This document shows, one piece after another, positions 24,585-32,476 of a stretch of 64,000 bases of DNA (within the stretch, counting starts at the first letter, position 1; each line of letters starts with the position of its first letter). The stretch spans positions 43,980 through 107,979 of the forward strand of contig JAKSYS010000135.1 in the NCBI GenBank assembly GCA_022925895.1, read 5' to 3'. Below the pieces are notes generated by a model, which was given only the letters and a program-made list of their open reading frames with translations, was not told the DNA's origin and did not search any database. Position numbers and translations under genes: made by a program. Source of the DNA: Fragilaria crotonensis (taxonomy: Eukaryota > Bacillariophyta > Fragilariophyceae > Fragilariales > Fragilariaceae).

Positions 24585-25137
24585 TTGGAGAATACACCAA
24601 GTGTGTTTTTTATCTTATTTATTATTAGAGTGTTGACGGAATTTGTACCTCTGTGGCAGTTCGAATACATTCCTCCATCAGATATATAAATTTTAAAATA
24701 GGAATATATTCTAACACAGGCGTTTCGGATAATTTAATTAATATTAAAATATTATCTTTCGAAATTTTAATTAACCAGTTAAACGCAGTACTGTTGTAGA
24801 TAGGTGTTGTATAATCAAAATTTTTATCAGGAAGCTCAACGACACATATAAATATTTTGCGTATGGGTTGATAGAGGAGCTGCTTCCATCACCAGCTATA
24901 AAAGAAAAAAGGCTTTTATCTTTTTCCTTGCTCAGCCCTCTTTAGTTTTTTAAGAATTTCAGTAAGGGTTTCTTTAAGCTCACGATTTTTTTCAATTAAG
25001 GAATCCAACTCTGCAGTTAAACTCATTATCTGGTCGTGATACAAATAAAAATAAATATAAAAAATAACTAAAAAATTTATCAAAAAAAGAAAAATGATAA
25101 ATAAAGTTTGTGCTAAATTTTTTCTGTTATTTTTCAT
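24585..25137 (-). pseudogene. Degenerate copy of the orf220/orf226 family
   Basis: The first 73 codons (25137-24916) match the family: start MKNNRKNLAQTLF, one hydrophobic segment, then a charged coiled-coil stretch ending EQGKR. Beyond the stop, the remaining sequence still resembles the C-terminal half of the intact copies (GDG-S/S linker region near 24880, the C-terminal T-S-Q-like end near 24640) but with deletions and frame changes. It overlaps the end of nad4L copy 1 by 11 nt, as the intact copies do. This is the outermost, most diverged member of the array. Confidence 0.7.
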
Positions 25138-25519
25138 CGGGGGTTTTTTTTTTTTGAGAAGAGATTAAAGATGGATACTGCGGGTATAAATCCCGGCTTT
25201 TTCGTGTACTTAAATTAAAATTTTGATTTTTCACGACATCAAATGTTATAGTATTTTTTGTATTATGATATAATGTGAGTATTGATAAACCAATAGCAGA
25301 CTCGCTCGCTGCTATTGTTAAAATGAACAAAACAAAAATTTGACCAACAATATCATCAAATTGTTGTGAAAAAATTAAAAAATTTAAATTCACAGCTAAA
25401 AGCATTAATTCTATAGACATCATTGTTATAATAATATTTTTTCGATTTAATGCTACGCCAATCGTACCGGTAAAAAATAAAAAAGTTGTTAAACTTAAGA
25501 TTTCTATTAAAAGTATCAT
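25127..25519 (-). CDS. nad4L: NADH dehydrogenase subunit 4L, copy 1
   Basis: Small membrane subunit of complex I with three hydrophobic helices. It shows the family pattern [12 protein letters not shown] with its conserved glutamate and [16 protein letters not shown] with the second glutamate. Normal Nad4L ends near residue 100. Here the frame runs on to 130 residues through a tail (STRKSRDLYPQYPSL) whose DNA (about 25155-25200) copies the 3' half of trnD. The last 11 nt overlap the start of the downstream orf. Four copies exist; this one is identical in protein sequence to copies 2 and 4. Confidence 0.92.
   Translation of the reverse strand: MILLIEILSLTTFLFFTGTIGVALNRKNIIITMMSIELMLLAVNLNFLIFSQQFDDIVGQIFVLFILTIAASESAIGLSILTLYHNTKNTITFDVVKNQNFNLSTRKSRDLYPQYPSLISSQKKKTPDEK
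25150..25215 (-). repeat. trnD 3'-half-like fragment inside nad4L end
   Basis: Read on the plus strand, ACTGCGGGTATAAATCCCGG followed by CTTTTTCGTGTACTTAAATT matches the T-arm, acceptor and 3' flank of trnD (24482-24525). The same fragment is present in each nad4L copy (about 27530, 29925 and 31280). It forms the extra C-terminal codons of nad4L. Confidence 0.75.
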
Positions 25520-25528
25520 ATTTATTTA

Positions 25529-25601
25529 TGAGTACACTGGGATTTGAACCCAGGACCTGTGGATTAAAAGTCCAATGCTCTACCAATTGAGCTACGTACT
25601 C
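25529..25601 (-). tRNA. trnK: tRNA-Lys (UUU), copy 1
   Basis: Acceptor GAGTACG/TGTACTC, D-stem GCTC/GAGC, anticodon loop CTTTTAA (anticodon TTT), T-arm CTGGG TTCAAAT CCCAG. It is the first of six nearly identical copies, located between nad4L and an atp9 copy. Confidence 0.93.
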
Positions 25602-25631
25602 CAATGAATTGTGGTTGATTAAGAAAAAAAA

Positions 25632-25860
25632 TTATAATGCGAAAAGAATTAAAAACGCGATCATTAACGCAAATAATGCTATAGCTTCGGTTAATGCAAA
25701 ACCTAAAATCGCCATCTTAAATAATTCATCTTTTAATGATGGATTTCTAGAAGTGCCTAATACCAATGCGCCAAAAACAGTTCCAATATCAATTACCTGC
25801 ACCTGCTAAACCTATTGTAGCTAAACCTGCACCTATACATTTTGCTGCTTGTAATAACAT
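25632..25860 (-). pseudogene. atp9: atp9 pseudogene A, copy 1 (frameshift)
   Basis: Nearly identical to the intact atp9 at 31738-31971 but with one extra base in ...AATATCAATTACC... (25785-25797). Translation from ATG therefore runs through ILE-GLY-rich helix 1 and hits TGA right after GLAGAGN. The second helix with the essential glutamate is in another frame. The start region also lost the upstream MF codons. Confidence 0.85.
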
Positions 25861-25887
25861 ATACACAACATAAATCTGTTTTTATTA

Positions 25888-26550
25888 CTAAAGTATTGGT
25901 GGAACTTGTGACGCCACTGTGGCTGTGGTATCTACGATATTTATTAAAGTAGGCATATTAGCTGGAGCTGTTCGAATAGTTTTCTCCATTAGATGTATCA
26001 CCTCTATAACAGATGTGTAATGTGTATCAGGGTCGTCTGATAACTTAATAAATATCGCAACATTCTTTTTCGATATTGTAACTAACCAGTCATAATCAGT
26101 ACCGTCATAGGCGGTAGTTGCAAATTCACAGTATCTATCAGGAAACTCTTTAAAATTTTGAATATACGCAGATATGCCAGTTTTTATTGCTACAAAAGGA
26201 GCGGGCCACACTTTTGCGCAGACAATTATAACCACAACGGCACAAGCGCACACACATAAATATTTGACATATGGACTGATAGAGGAGCCGCTTCCATCAC
26301 CAGCTATAGAAGAAAAGAGGCTTTTATTTTTTCCTTGCTCTGCCACCTCTAATTTTTTAAGAGCCTCAACAATGGCTCCTTGAAGCTGCTGATTTTTTTC
26401 CTTTAAGGAATCCAACTCAGCAGCTAAACAGATTACCTGGTCGTGATACAAATAAAAATAAAAAAAAATAATAATTAAAAAATCTATCAAAAAAATAAAA
26501 ATGATAGGCAAAATCAGATTGGATGTATTAATATTCTTAAAGACTTTCAT
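25888..26550 (-). CDS. orf220, unrecognised two-segment membrane protein, copy 1
   Basis: I do not recognise this 220-residue protein. Visible parts: an N-terminal hydrophobic segment (about residues 12-33), a charged heptad-like stretch (about 40-72; ELDSLKEKNQQLQG) likely to form a coiled coil, a Gly/Ser linker GDGSGSSISPYVKYL, and a second hydrophobic segment with cysteines (about 98-116; CVCACAVVVIIVC) ending KVWPAPF. A polar domain of about 100 residues follows with YDWLVTISK and an aliphatic/acidic end. orf226 has the same layout. It sits directly after a trnK, where nad4L sits in other units. Copies keep open frames and a conserved C-terminal region, which suggests selection. Confidence 0.7.
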   Translation of the reverse strand: MKVFKNINTSNLILPIIFIFLIDFLIIIFFYFYLYHDQVICLAAELDSLKEKNQQLQGAIVEALKKLEVAEQGKNKSLFSSIAGDGSGSSISPYVKYLCVCACAVVVIIVCAKVWPAPFVAIKTGISAYIQNFKEFPDRYCEFATTAYDGTDYDWLVTISKKNVAIFIKLSDDPDTHYTSVIEVIHLMEKTIRTAPANMPTLINIVDTTATVASQVPPIL

Positions 26551-26559
26551 ATTTATTTA

Positions 26560-26632
26560 TGAGTACACTGGGATTTGAACCCAGGACCTGTGGATTAAAA
26601 GTCCAATGCTCTACCAATTGAGCTACGTACTC
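26560..26632 (-). tRNA. trnK: tRNA-Lys (UUU), copy 2
   Basis: Same cloverleaf and anticodon TTT as the other five copies. It sits upstream (in transcription) of orf220 rather than nad4L. Confidence 0.93.
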
Positions 26633-26661
26633 CAATGAATTGTGGTTGATTAAGAAAAAAA

Positions 26662-26810
26662 TTATAATGCGAAAAGAATTAAAAACGCGATCATTAATGC
26701 AAAATGTAAAATCATCATTTTAAAGATTTCATCTTTTAATGATAGATTTCTAGGAGTTCCAAGACCAACATCTATCCATTTTGCTGCTTGTATTAACATG
26801 AACACAACAT
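26662..26810 (-). pseudogene. atp9: atp9 pseudogene B, copy 1 (internal deletion)
   Basis: Keeps the first nine codons (MFMLIQAAK), then jumps past the glycine-rich first helix to the loop (RNLSLKDEIFK), and is deleted again near the end of helix 2. About 40% of atp9 is missing, including the proton-carrying helix, so it cannot make a c-ring subunit. The join is identical in three copies. Confidence 0.85.
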
Positions 26811-26836
26811 AAATGTGTCTTTTATCTTATTTATTC

Positions 26837-27517
26837 TTAGAATATTGGCAGAACTTGTGAGGTAGTTGCTGTGGCGTCTACAATATTCACAAGGTGAATC
26901 ATATGGTTAGATAAATAAGGATTCGAAGATAATGTACCTTCATCAGCACATTTTTGTAGCATATCTACAAATATATCTATAGGCAAGTACACTGCATCAG
27001 GTGCTGTGGTAAACTTAATGAATACATCTATTTGGTCTAAAGACGAAGTAATCAACCAGTCATACGAAGTACCCTCAGGAGAAACCGTCCTAAATCGAAG
27101 AGTTTCTGTACTAGAATCCCCAAAACAACTTAAAATATACGAAAAAGTGCAATTTTTTATTGCAATAAATGGAGCAGGCCAGACTTTTACGCAAACAATA
27201 ACAACTACAACGGCACAAGCACACCCACACAAATATTTTAGATATGGGTTGATAGAGGAGCTGCCTCCATCACCAACTAAGGAAGAAAAAAAAAACTCTT
27301 TTTTAATTTGCTCAGCCCCCTCTAGTTTCTTAAAGACCTCAATAAGAGTATCTTCAATCACTTTATTTTTTTCATGCAAAGAGACTATCTCTGCCTGAAT
27401 AGCCGTTACCGGGACGTAATACAAATAATAATAAACGCATAAAAGAAATATTAAATTTATCAAAAAAAGAAAAATGATAAATAAAGTTTGTGCTAAATTT
27501 TTTCTGTTATTTTTCAT
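26837..27517 (-). CDS. orf226, unrecognised two-segment membrane protein, copy 1
   Basis: 226-residue paralogue of orf220 with the same order: N-terminal hydrophobic segment (about residues 9-31), coiled-coil-like stretch (about 38-70), linker GDGGSSSINPYLKYL, cysteine-containing second hydrophobic segment (CGCACAVVVVIVC), KVWPAPF, then a polar domain with SYDWLIT and IVDATAT near the end. The two proteins differ mainly in the C-terminal domain. Its ATG lies inside the 3' end of nad4L (11-nt overlap), so it is probably co-transcribed with nad4L. No known family comes to mind. Confidence 0.7.
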   Translation of the reverse strand: MKNNRKNLAQTLFIIFLFLINLIFLLCVYYYLYYVPVTAIQAEIVSLHEKNKVIEDTLIEVFKKLEGAEQIKKEFFFSSLVGDGGSSSINPYLKYLCGCACAVVVVIVCVKVWPAPFIAIKNCTFSYILSCFGDSSTETLRFRTVSPEGTSYDWLITSSLDQIDVFIKFTTAPDAVYLPIDIFVDMLQKCADEGTLSSNPYLSNHMIHLVNIVDATATTSQVLPIF

Positions 27518-27899
27518 CGGGGGTTTTTTTTTTTTGAGAAGAGATTAAAGATGGATACTGCGGGTATAAATCCCGGCTTTTTCGTGTACTTAAATTAAAA
27601 TTTTGATTTTTCACGACATCAAATGTTATAGTATTTTTTGTATTATGATATAATGTGAGTATTGATAAACCAATAGCAGACTCGCTCGCTGCTATTGTTA
27701 AAATGAACAAAACAAAAATTTGACCAACAATATCATCAAATTGTTGTGAAAAAATTAAAAAATTTAAATTCACAGCTAAAAGCATTAATTCTATAGACAT
27801 CATTGTTATAATAATATTTTTTCGATTTAATGCTACGCCAATCGTACCGGTAAAAAATAAAAAAGTTGTTAAACTTAAGATTTCTATTAAAAGTATCAT
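27507..27899 (-). CDS. nad4L: NADH dehydrogenase subunit 4L, copy 2
   Basis: 130-residue product identical to copy 1, with the same trnD-derived C-terminal tail and 11-nt overlap with orf226. Intact. Confidence 0.92.
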   Translation of the reverse strand: MILLIEILSLTTFLFFTGTIGVALNRKNIIITMMSIELMLLAVNLNFLIFSQQFDDIVGQIFVLFILTIAASESAIGLSILTLYHNTKNTITFDVVKNQNFNLSTRKSRDLYPQYPSLISSQKKKTPDEK

Positions 27900-27908
27900 A
27901 TTTATTTA

Positions 27909-27981
27909 TGAGTACACTGGGATTTGAACCCAGGACCTGTGGATTAAAAGTCCAATGCTCTACCAATTGAGCTACGTACTC
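27909..27981 (-). tRNA. trnK: tRNA-Lys (UUU), copy 3
   Basis: Identical cloverleaf, anticodon TTT. It lies between nad4L copy 2 and atp9 pseudogene A copy 2. Confidence 0.93.
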
Positions 27982-28010
27982 CAATGAATTGTGGTTGATT
28001 AAGAAAAAAA

Positions 28011-28239
28011 TTATAATGCGAAAAGAATTAAAAACGCGATCATTAACGCAAATAATGCTATAGCTTCGGTTAATGCAAAACCTAAAATCGCCATCTTAAA
28101 TAATTCATCTTTTAATGATGGATTTCTAGAAGTGCCTAATACCAATGCGCCAAAAACAGTTCCAATATCAATTACCTGCACCTGCTAAACCTATTGTAGC
28201 TAAACCTGCACCTATACATTTTGCTGCTTGTAATAACAT
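28011..28239 (-). pseudogene. atp9: atp9 pseudogene A, copy 2 (frameshift)
   Basis: Same single-base insertion and premature TGA as copy 1, about 2,379 bp away. The shared lesion shows that it predates the last duplication. Confidence 0.85.
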
Positions 28240-28266
28240 ATACACAACATAAATCTGTTTTTATTA

Positions 28267-28929
28267 CTAAAGTATTGGTGGAACTTGTGACGCCACTGTG
28301 GCTGTGGTATCTACGATATTTATTAAAGTAGGCATATTAGCTGGAGCTGTTCGAATAGTTTTCTCCATTAGATGTATCACCTCTATAACAGATGTGTAAT
28401 GTGTATCAGGGTCGTCTGATAACTTAATAAATATCGCAACATTCTTTTTCGATATTGTAACTAACCAGTCATAATCAGTACCGTCATAGGCGGTAGTTGC
28501 AAATTCACAGTATCTATCAGGAAACTCTTTAAAATTTTGAATATACGCAGATATGCCAGTTTTTATTGCTACAAAAGGAGCGGGCCACACTTTTGCGCAG
28601 ACAATTATAACCACAACGGCACAAGCGCACACACATAAATATTTGACATATGGACTGATAGAGGAGCCGCTTCCATCACCAGCTATAGAAGAAAAGAGGC
28701 TTTTATTTTTTCCTTGCTCTGCCACCTCTAATTTTTTAAGAGCCTCAGCAATGGCTCCTTGAAGCTGCTGATTTTTTTCCTTTAAGGAATCCAACTCAGC
28801 AGCTAAACAGATTACCTGGTCGTGATACAAATAAAAATAAAAATAAAAAATAACTAAAAAATCTATCAAAAAAATAAAAATGATAGGCAAAATCAGATTG
28901 GATGTATTAATATTCTTAAAGACTTTCAT
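28267..28929 (-). CDS. orf220, copy 2
   Basis: 220 residues, differing from copy 1 by only a few residues (for example a few changes in the first hydrophobic segment and one Val/Ala). Same two hydrophobic segments, coiled-coil stretch and C-terminal domain. The substitutions are confined to tolerant positions and the frame is intact. Confidence 0.7.
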   Translation of the reverse strand: MKVFKNINTSNLILPIIFIFLIDFLVIFYFYFYLYHDQVICLAAELDSLKEKNQQLQGAIAEALKKLEVAEQGKNKSLFSSIAGDGSGSSISPYVKYLCVCACAVVVIIVCAKVWPAPFVAIKTGISAYIQNFKEFPDRYCEFATTAYDGTDYDWLVTISKKNVAIFIKLSDDPDTHYTSVIEVIHLMEKTIRTAPANMPTLINIVDTTATVASQVPPIL

Positions 28930-28938
28930 ATTTATTTA

Positions 28939-29011
28939 TGAGTACACTGGGATTTGAACCCAGGACCTGTGGATTAAAAGTCCAATGCTCTACCAATTGA
29001 GCTACGTACTC
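28939..29011 (-). tRNA. trnK: tRNA-Lys (UUU), copy 4
   Basis: Same tRNA, anticodon TTT. Its flank differs from the other copies by one base just outside the acceptor (CTAATG instead of CCAATG on the plus strand). Confidence 0.93.
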
Positions 29012-29040
29012 TAATGAATTGTGGTTGATTAAGAAAAAAA

Positions 29041-29189
29041 TTATAATGCGAAAAGAATTAAAAACGCGATCATTAATGCAAAATGTAAAATCATCATTTT
29101 AAAGATTTCATCTTTTAATGATAGATTTCTAGGAGTTCCAAGACCAACATCTATCCATTTTGCTGCTTGTATTAACATGAACACAACAT
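29041..29189 (-). pseudogene. atp9: atp9 pseudogene B, copy 2
   Basis: Same internally deleted atp9 as at 26662-26810. Confidence 0.85.
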
Positions 29190-29215
29190 AAATGTGTCTT
29201 TTATCTTATTTATTC

Positions 29216-29894
29216 TTAGAATATTGGCAGAACTTGTGAGGTAGTTGCTGTGGCGTCTACAATATTCACAAGGTGAATCATATGGTTAGATAAATAAGGA
29301 TTCGAAGATAATGTACCTTCATCAGCACATTTTTGTAGCATATCTACAAATATATCTATAGGCAAGTACACTGCATCAGGTGCTGTGGTAAACTTAATGA
29401 ATACATCTATTTGGTCTAAAGACGAAGTAATCAACCAGTCATACGAAGTACCCTCAGGAGAAACCGTCCTAAATCGAAGAGTTTCTGTACTAGAATCCCC
29501 AAAACAACTTAAAATATACGAAAAAGTGCAATTTTTTATTGCAATAAATGGAGCAGGCCAGACTTTTACGCAGACAATAACAACTACAACGGCACAAGCA
29601 CACCCACACAAATATTTTAGATATGGGTTGATAGAGGAGCTGCCTCCATCACCAACTAAGGAAGAAAAAAAAAACTCTTTTTTAATTTGCTCAGCCCCCT
29701 CTAGTTTCTTAAAGACCTCAATAAGAGTATCTTCAATCACTTTATTTTTTTCATGCAAAGAGACTATCTCTGCCTGAATAGCCGTTACCGGGACGTAATA
29801 CAAATAATAATAAACGCATAAAAGAAATATTAAATTTATCAAAAAAGAAAAATGATAAATAAAGTTTGTGCTAAATTTTTCTGTTATTTTTCAT
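29216..29894 (-). pseudogene. orf226, copy 2 (5' frame broken)
   Basis: From residue 20 onward (29842 down to 29216) it is identical to orf226 copy 1. The first 20 codons are out of frame because two homopolymers (A7 to A6 near 29842 and T6 to T5 near 29875) are one base shorter than in the sister copies. This is likely a consensus error confined to 29840-30240; if so the gene is intact. Confidence 0.65.
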
Positions 29895-30270
29895 CGGGGT
29901 TTTTTTTTGAGAAGAGATTAAAGATGGATACTGCGGGTATAAATCCCGGCTTTTCGTGTACTTAAATTAAAATTTTGATTTTTCACGACATCAAATGTTA
30001 TAGTATTTTTGTATTATGATATAATGTGAGTATTGATAAACCAATAGCAGACTCGCTCGCTGCTATTGTTAAAATGAACAAAACAAAAATTTGACCAACA
30101 ATATCATCAAATTGTTGTGAAAAAATTAAAAAATTTAAATTCACAGCTAAAAGCATTAATTCTATAGACATCATTGTTATAATAATATTTTTTCGATTTA
30201 ATGCTACGCCAATCGTACCGGTAAAAAATTAAAAAGTTGTTAAACTTAAGATTTCTATTAAAAGTATCAT
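29884..30270 (-). pseudogene. nad4L: nad4L, copy 3 (frameshifted)
   Basis: Same gene as copies 1, 2 and 4 but about six bases shorter overall. Several runs are shortened (the G5T12 run became G4T8 near 29895; T6 to T5 near 30008) and one is shifted (AAAAAATTAAAAAG near 30226). Every change is in a homopolymer, as expected from uncorrected long reads. A nonfunctional copy is the alternative. Confidence 0.7.
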
Positions 30271-30279
30271 ATTTATTTA

Positions 30280-30352
30280 TGAGTACACTGGGATTTGAAC
30301 CCAGGACCTGTGGATTAAAAGTCCAATGCTCTACCAATTGAGCTACGTACTC
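30280..30352 (-). tRNA. trnK: tRNA-Lys (UUU), copy 5
   Basis: Same cloverleaf, anticodon TTT. Here it is followed by the type B atp9 pseudogene, so the orf220 module is absent from this unit. Confidence 0.93.
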
Positions 30353-30381
30353 CAATGAATTGTGGTTGATTAAGAAAAAAA

Positions 30382-30537
30382 TTATAATGCGAAAAGAATT
30401 AAAAACGCGATCATTAATGCAAAATGCAAAATGTAAAATCATCATTTTAAAGATTTCATCTTTTAATGATAGATTTCTAGGAGTTCCAAGACCAACATCT
30501 ATCCATTTTGCTGCTTGTATTAACATGAACACAACAT
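30382..30537 (-). pseudogene. atp9: atp9 pseudogene B, copy 3
   Basis: Internally deleted atp9 with an extra 7-base duplication (AAAATGC) relative to the other type B copies near 30420. The open frame then runs on downstream by chance. Confidence 0.82.
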
Positions 30538-30563
30538 AAATGTGTCTTTTATCTTATTTATTC

Positions 30564-31244
30564 TTAGAATATTGGCAGAACTTGTGAGGTAGTTGCTGTG
30601 GCGTCTACAATATTCACAAGGTGAATCATATGGTTAGATAAATAAGGATTCGAAGATAATGTACCTTCATCAGCACATTTTTGTAGCATATCTACAAATA
30701 TATCTATAGGCAAGTACACTGCATCAGGTGCTGTGGTAAACTTAATGAATACATCTATTTGGTCTAAAGACGAAGTAATCAACCAGTCATACGAAGTACC
30801 CTCAGGAGAAACCGTCCTAAATCGAAGAGTTTCTGTACTAGAATCCCCAAAACAACTTAAAATATACGAAAAAGTGCAATTTTTTATTGCAATAAATGGA
30901 GCAGGCCAGACTTTTACGCAGACAATAACAACTACAACGGCACAAGCACACCCACACAAATATTTTAGATATGGGTTGATAGAGGAGCTGCCTCCATCAC
31001 CAACTAAGAAAGAAAAAAAAAACTCTTTTTTAATTTGCTCAGCCCCCTCTAGTTTCTTAAAGACCTCAATAAGAGTATCTTCAATCACTTTATTTTTTTC
31101 ATGCAAAGAGACTATCTCTGCCTGAATAGCCGTTACCGGGACGTAATACAAATAATAATAAACGCATAAAAGAAATATTAAATTTATCAAAAAAAGAAAA
31201 ATGATAAATAAAGTTTGTGCTAAATTTTTTCTGTTATTTTTCAT
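30564..31244 (-). CDS. orf226, copy 3
   Basis: 226 residues, one substitution from copy 1 (Ser to Phe before the linker). Intact frame overlapping nad4L copy 4 by 11 nt. It has the same two hydrophobic segments, coiled-coil stretch and polar C-terminal domain as copy 1. Confidence 0.7.
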   Translation of the reverse strand: MKNNRKNLAQTLFIIFLFLINLIFLLCVYYYLYYVPVTAIQAEIVSLHEKNKVIEDTLIEVFKKLEGAEQIKKEFFFSFLVGDGGSSSINPYLKYLCGCACAVVVVIVCVKVWPAPFIAIKNCTFSYILSCFGDSSTETLRFRTVSPEGTSYDWLITSSLDQIDVFIKFTTAPDAVYLPIDIFVDMLQKCADEGTLSSNPYLSNHMIHLVNIVDATATTSQVLPIF

Positions 31245-31626
31245 CGGGGGTTTTTTTTTTTTGAGAAGAGATTAAAGATGGATACTGCGGGTATAAATCC
31301 CGGCTTTTTCGTGTACTTAAATTAAAATTTTGATTTTTCACGACATCAAATGTTATAGTATTTTTTGTATTATGATATAATGTGAGTATTGATAAACCAA
31401 TAGCAGACTCGCTCGCTGCTATTGTTAAAATGAACAAAACAAAAATTTGACCAACAATATCATCAAATTGTTGTGAAAAAATTAAAAAATTTAAATTCAC
31501 AGCTAAAAGCATTAATTCTATAGACATCATTGTTATAATAATATTTTTTCGATTTAATGCTACGCCAATCGTACCGGTAAAAAATAAAAAAGTTGTTAAA
31601 CTTAAGATTTCTATTAAAAGTATCAT
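31234..31626 (-). CDS. nad4L: NADH dehydrogenase subunit 4L, copy 4
   Basis: Intact 130-residue copy nearest to the functional atp9, in the order atp9-trnK-nad4L. This is probably the ancestral locus from which the array grew. Identical protein to copies 1 and 2. Confidence 0.93.
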   Translation of the reverse strand: MILLIEILSLTTFLFFTGTIGVALNRKNIIITMMSIELMLLAVNLNFLIFSQQFDDIVGQIFVLFILTIAASESAIGLSILTLYHNTKNTITFDVVKNQNFNLSTRKSRDLYPQYPSLISSQKKKTPDEK

Positions 31627-31635
31627 ATTTATTTA

Positions 31636-31708
31636 TGAGTACACTGGGATTTGAACCCAGGACCTGTGGATTAAAAGTCCAATGCTCTACCAATTGAGCT
31701 ACGTACTC
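31636..31708 (-). tRNA. trnK: tRNA-Lys (UUU), copy 6
   Basis: Same tRNA between the intact atp9 and nad4L copy 4, likely the original copy. Confidence 0.93.
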
Positions 31709-31737
31709 CAATGAATTGTGGTTGATTAAGAAAAAAA

Positions 31738-32013
<276 letters not shown>

Positions 32014-32064
32014 CTATCTTTTATATACGCTTAAAAAGTCTAGAAATGCGTAATTAAAAGGCTT

Positions 32065-32466
32065 TTAATCGAAAATCTGGGTTTTTACGGGAAGTTTTGC
32101 ACTTCCTGTTTTAAAAGCTTTTATAGCATTTTTCCTGTTAATACCACAAACTTCAAATAACACAGATCCTCCTCTTATTTTTGCTACCCAGTGTGATACA
32201 TTACCTTTTCCTTTACCCATTCTTACTTCTGCAGGTTTCTTCGTTATAGGTAAATTTGGGAATATTTTTATCCACAGTTTTCCTTTTTTTTTTATTTTAC
32301 GTACCATAGCCTGTCTTGCTGATTCAAGTTGTCTAGCGGAAATAAAACCTGATTCTAAAGCTTTTAATCCTATTGTGCCAAAATTTAGATTATTTTTGTA
32401 ACTAAATTTAACTAATTTTCCTTTTTTAATCTTTTTATATTTTACTCTGTTTGGTTGTAAAAACAA
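32065..32466 (-). CDS. rpl16: Ribosomal protein L16
   Basis: Large-subunit protein near the A-site tRNA. 133 residues with the L16 signatures FGTIGLKALESGFISARQLES, RMGKGKGNVSHWVA and the closing region RKNAIKAFKTGSAKLPVKT. Normal length. It follows rps3 by 10 bases on the same strand, keeping the bacterial S10-operon order. Confidence 0.95.
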   Translation of the reverse strand: MFLQPNRVKYKKIKKGKLVKFSYKNNLNFGTIGLKALESGFISARQLESARQAMVRKIKKKGKLWIKIFPNLPITKKPAEVRMGKGKGNVSHWVAKIRGGSVLFEVCGINRKNAIKAFKTGSAKLPVKTQIFD

Positions 32467-32476
32467 ATTTTAATTT

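Noticed and set aside
26174-31125. Plus-strand ORFs of 69 and 130 codons antisense to orf220 and orf226
   Set aside because: They mirror well-supported minus-strand frames, have no recognisable features and no start context of their own.
25356-31711. 82-codon and 141-codon minus-strand frames starting MEYVAQLVEHW or MFMLIQAAK
   Set aside because: The first translates trnK and continues out of frame through nad4L. The second is the deleted atp9 pseudogene running on into trnK.
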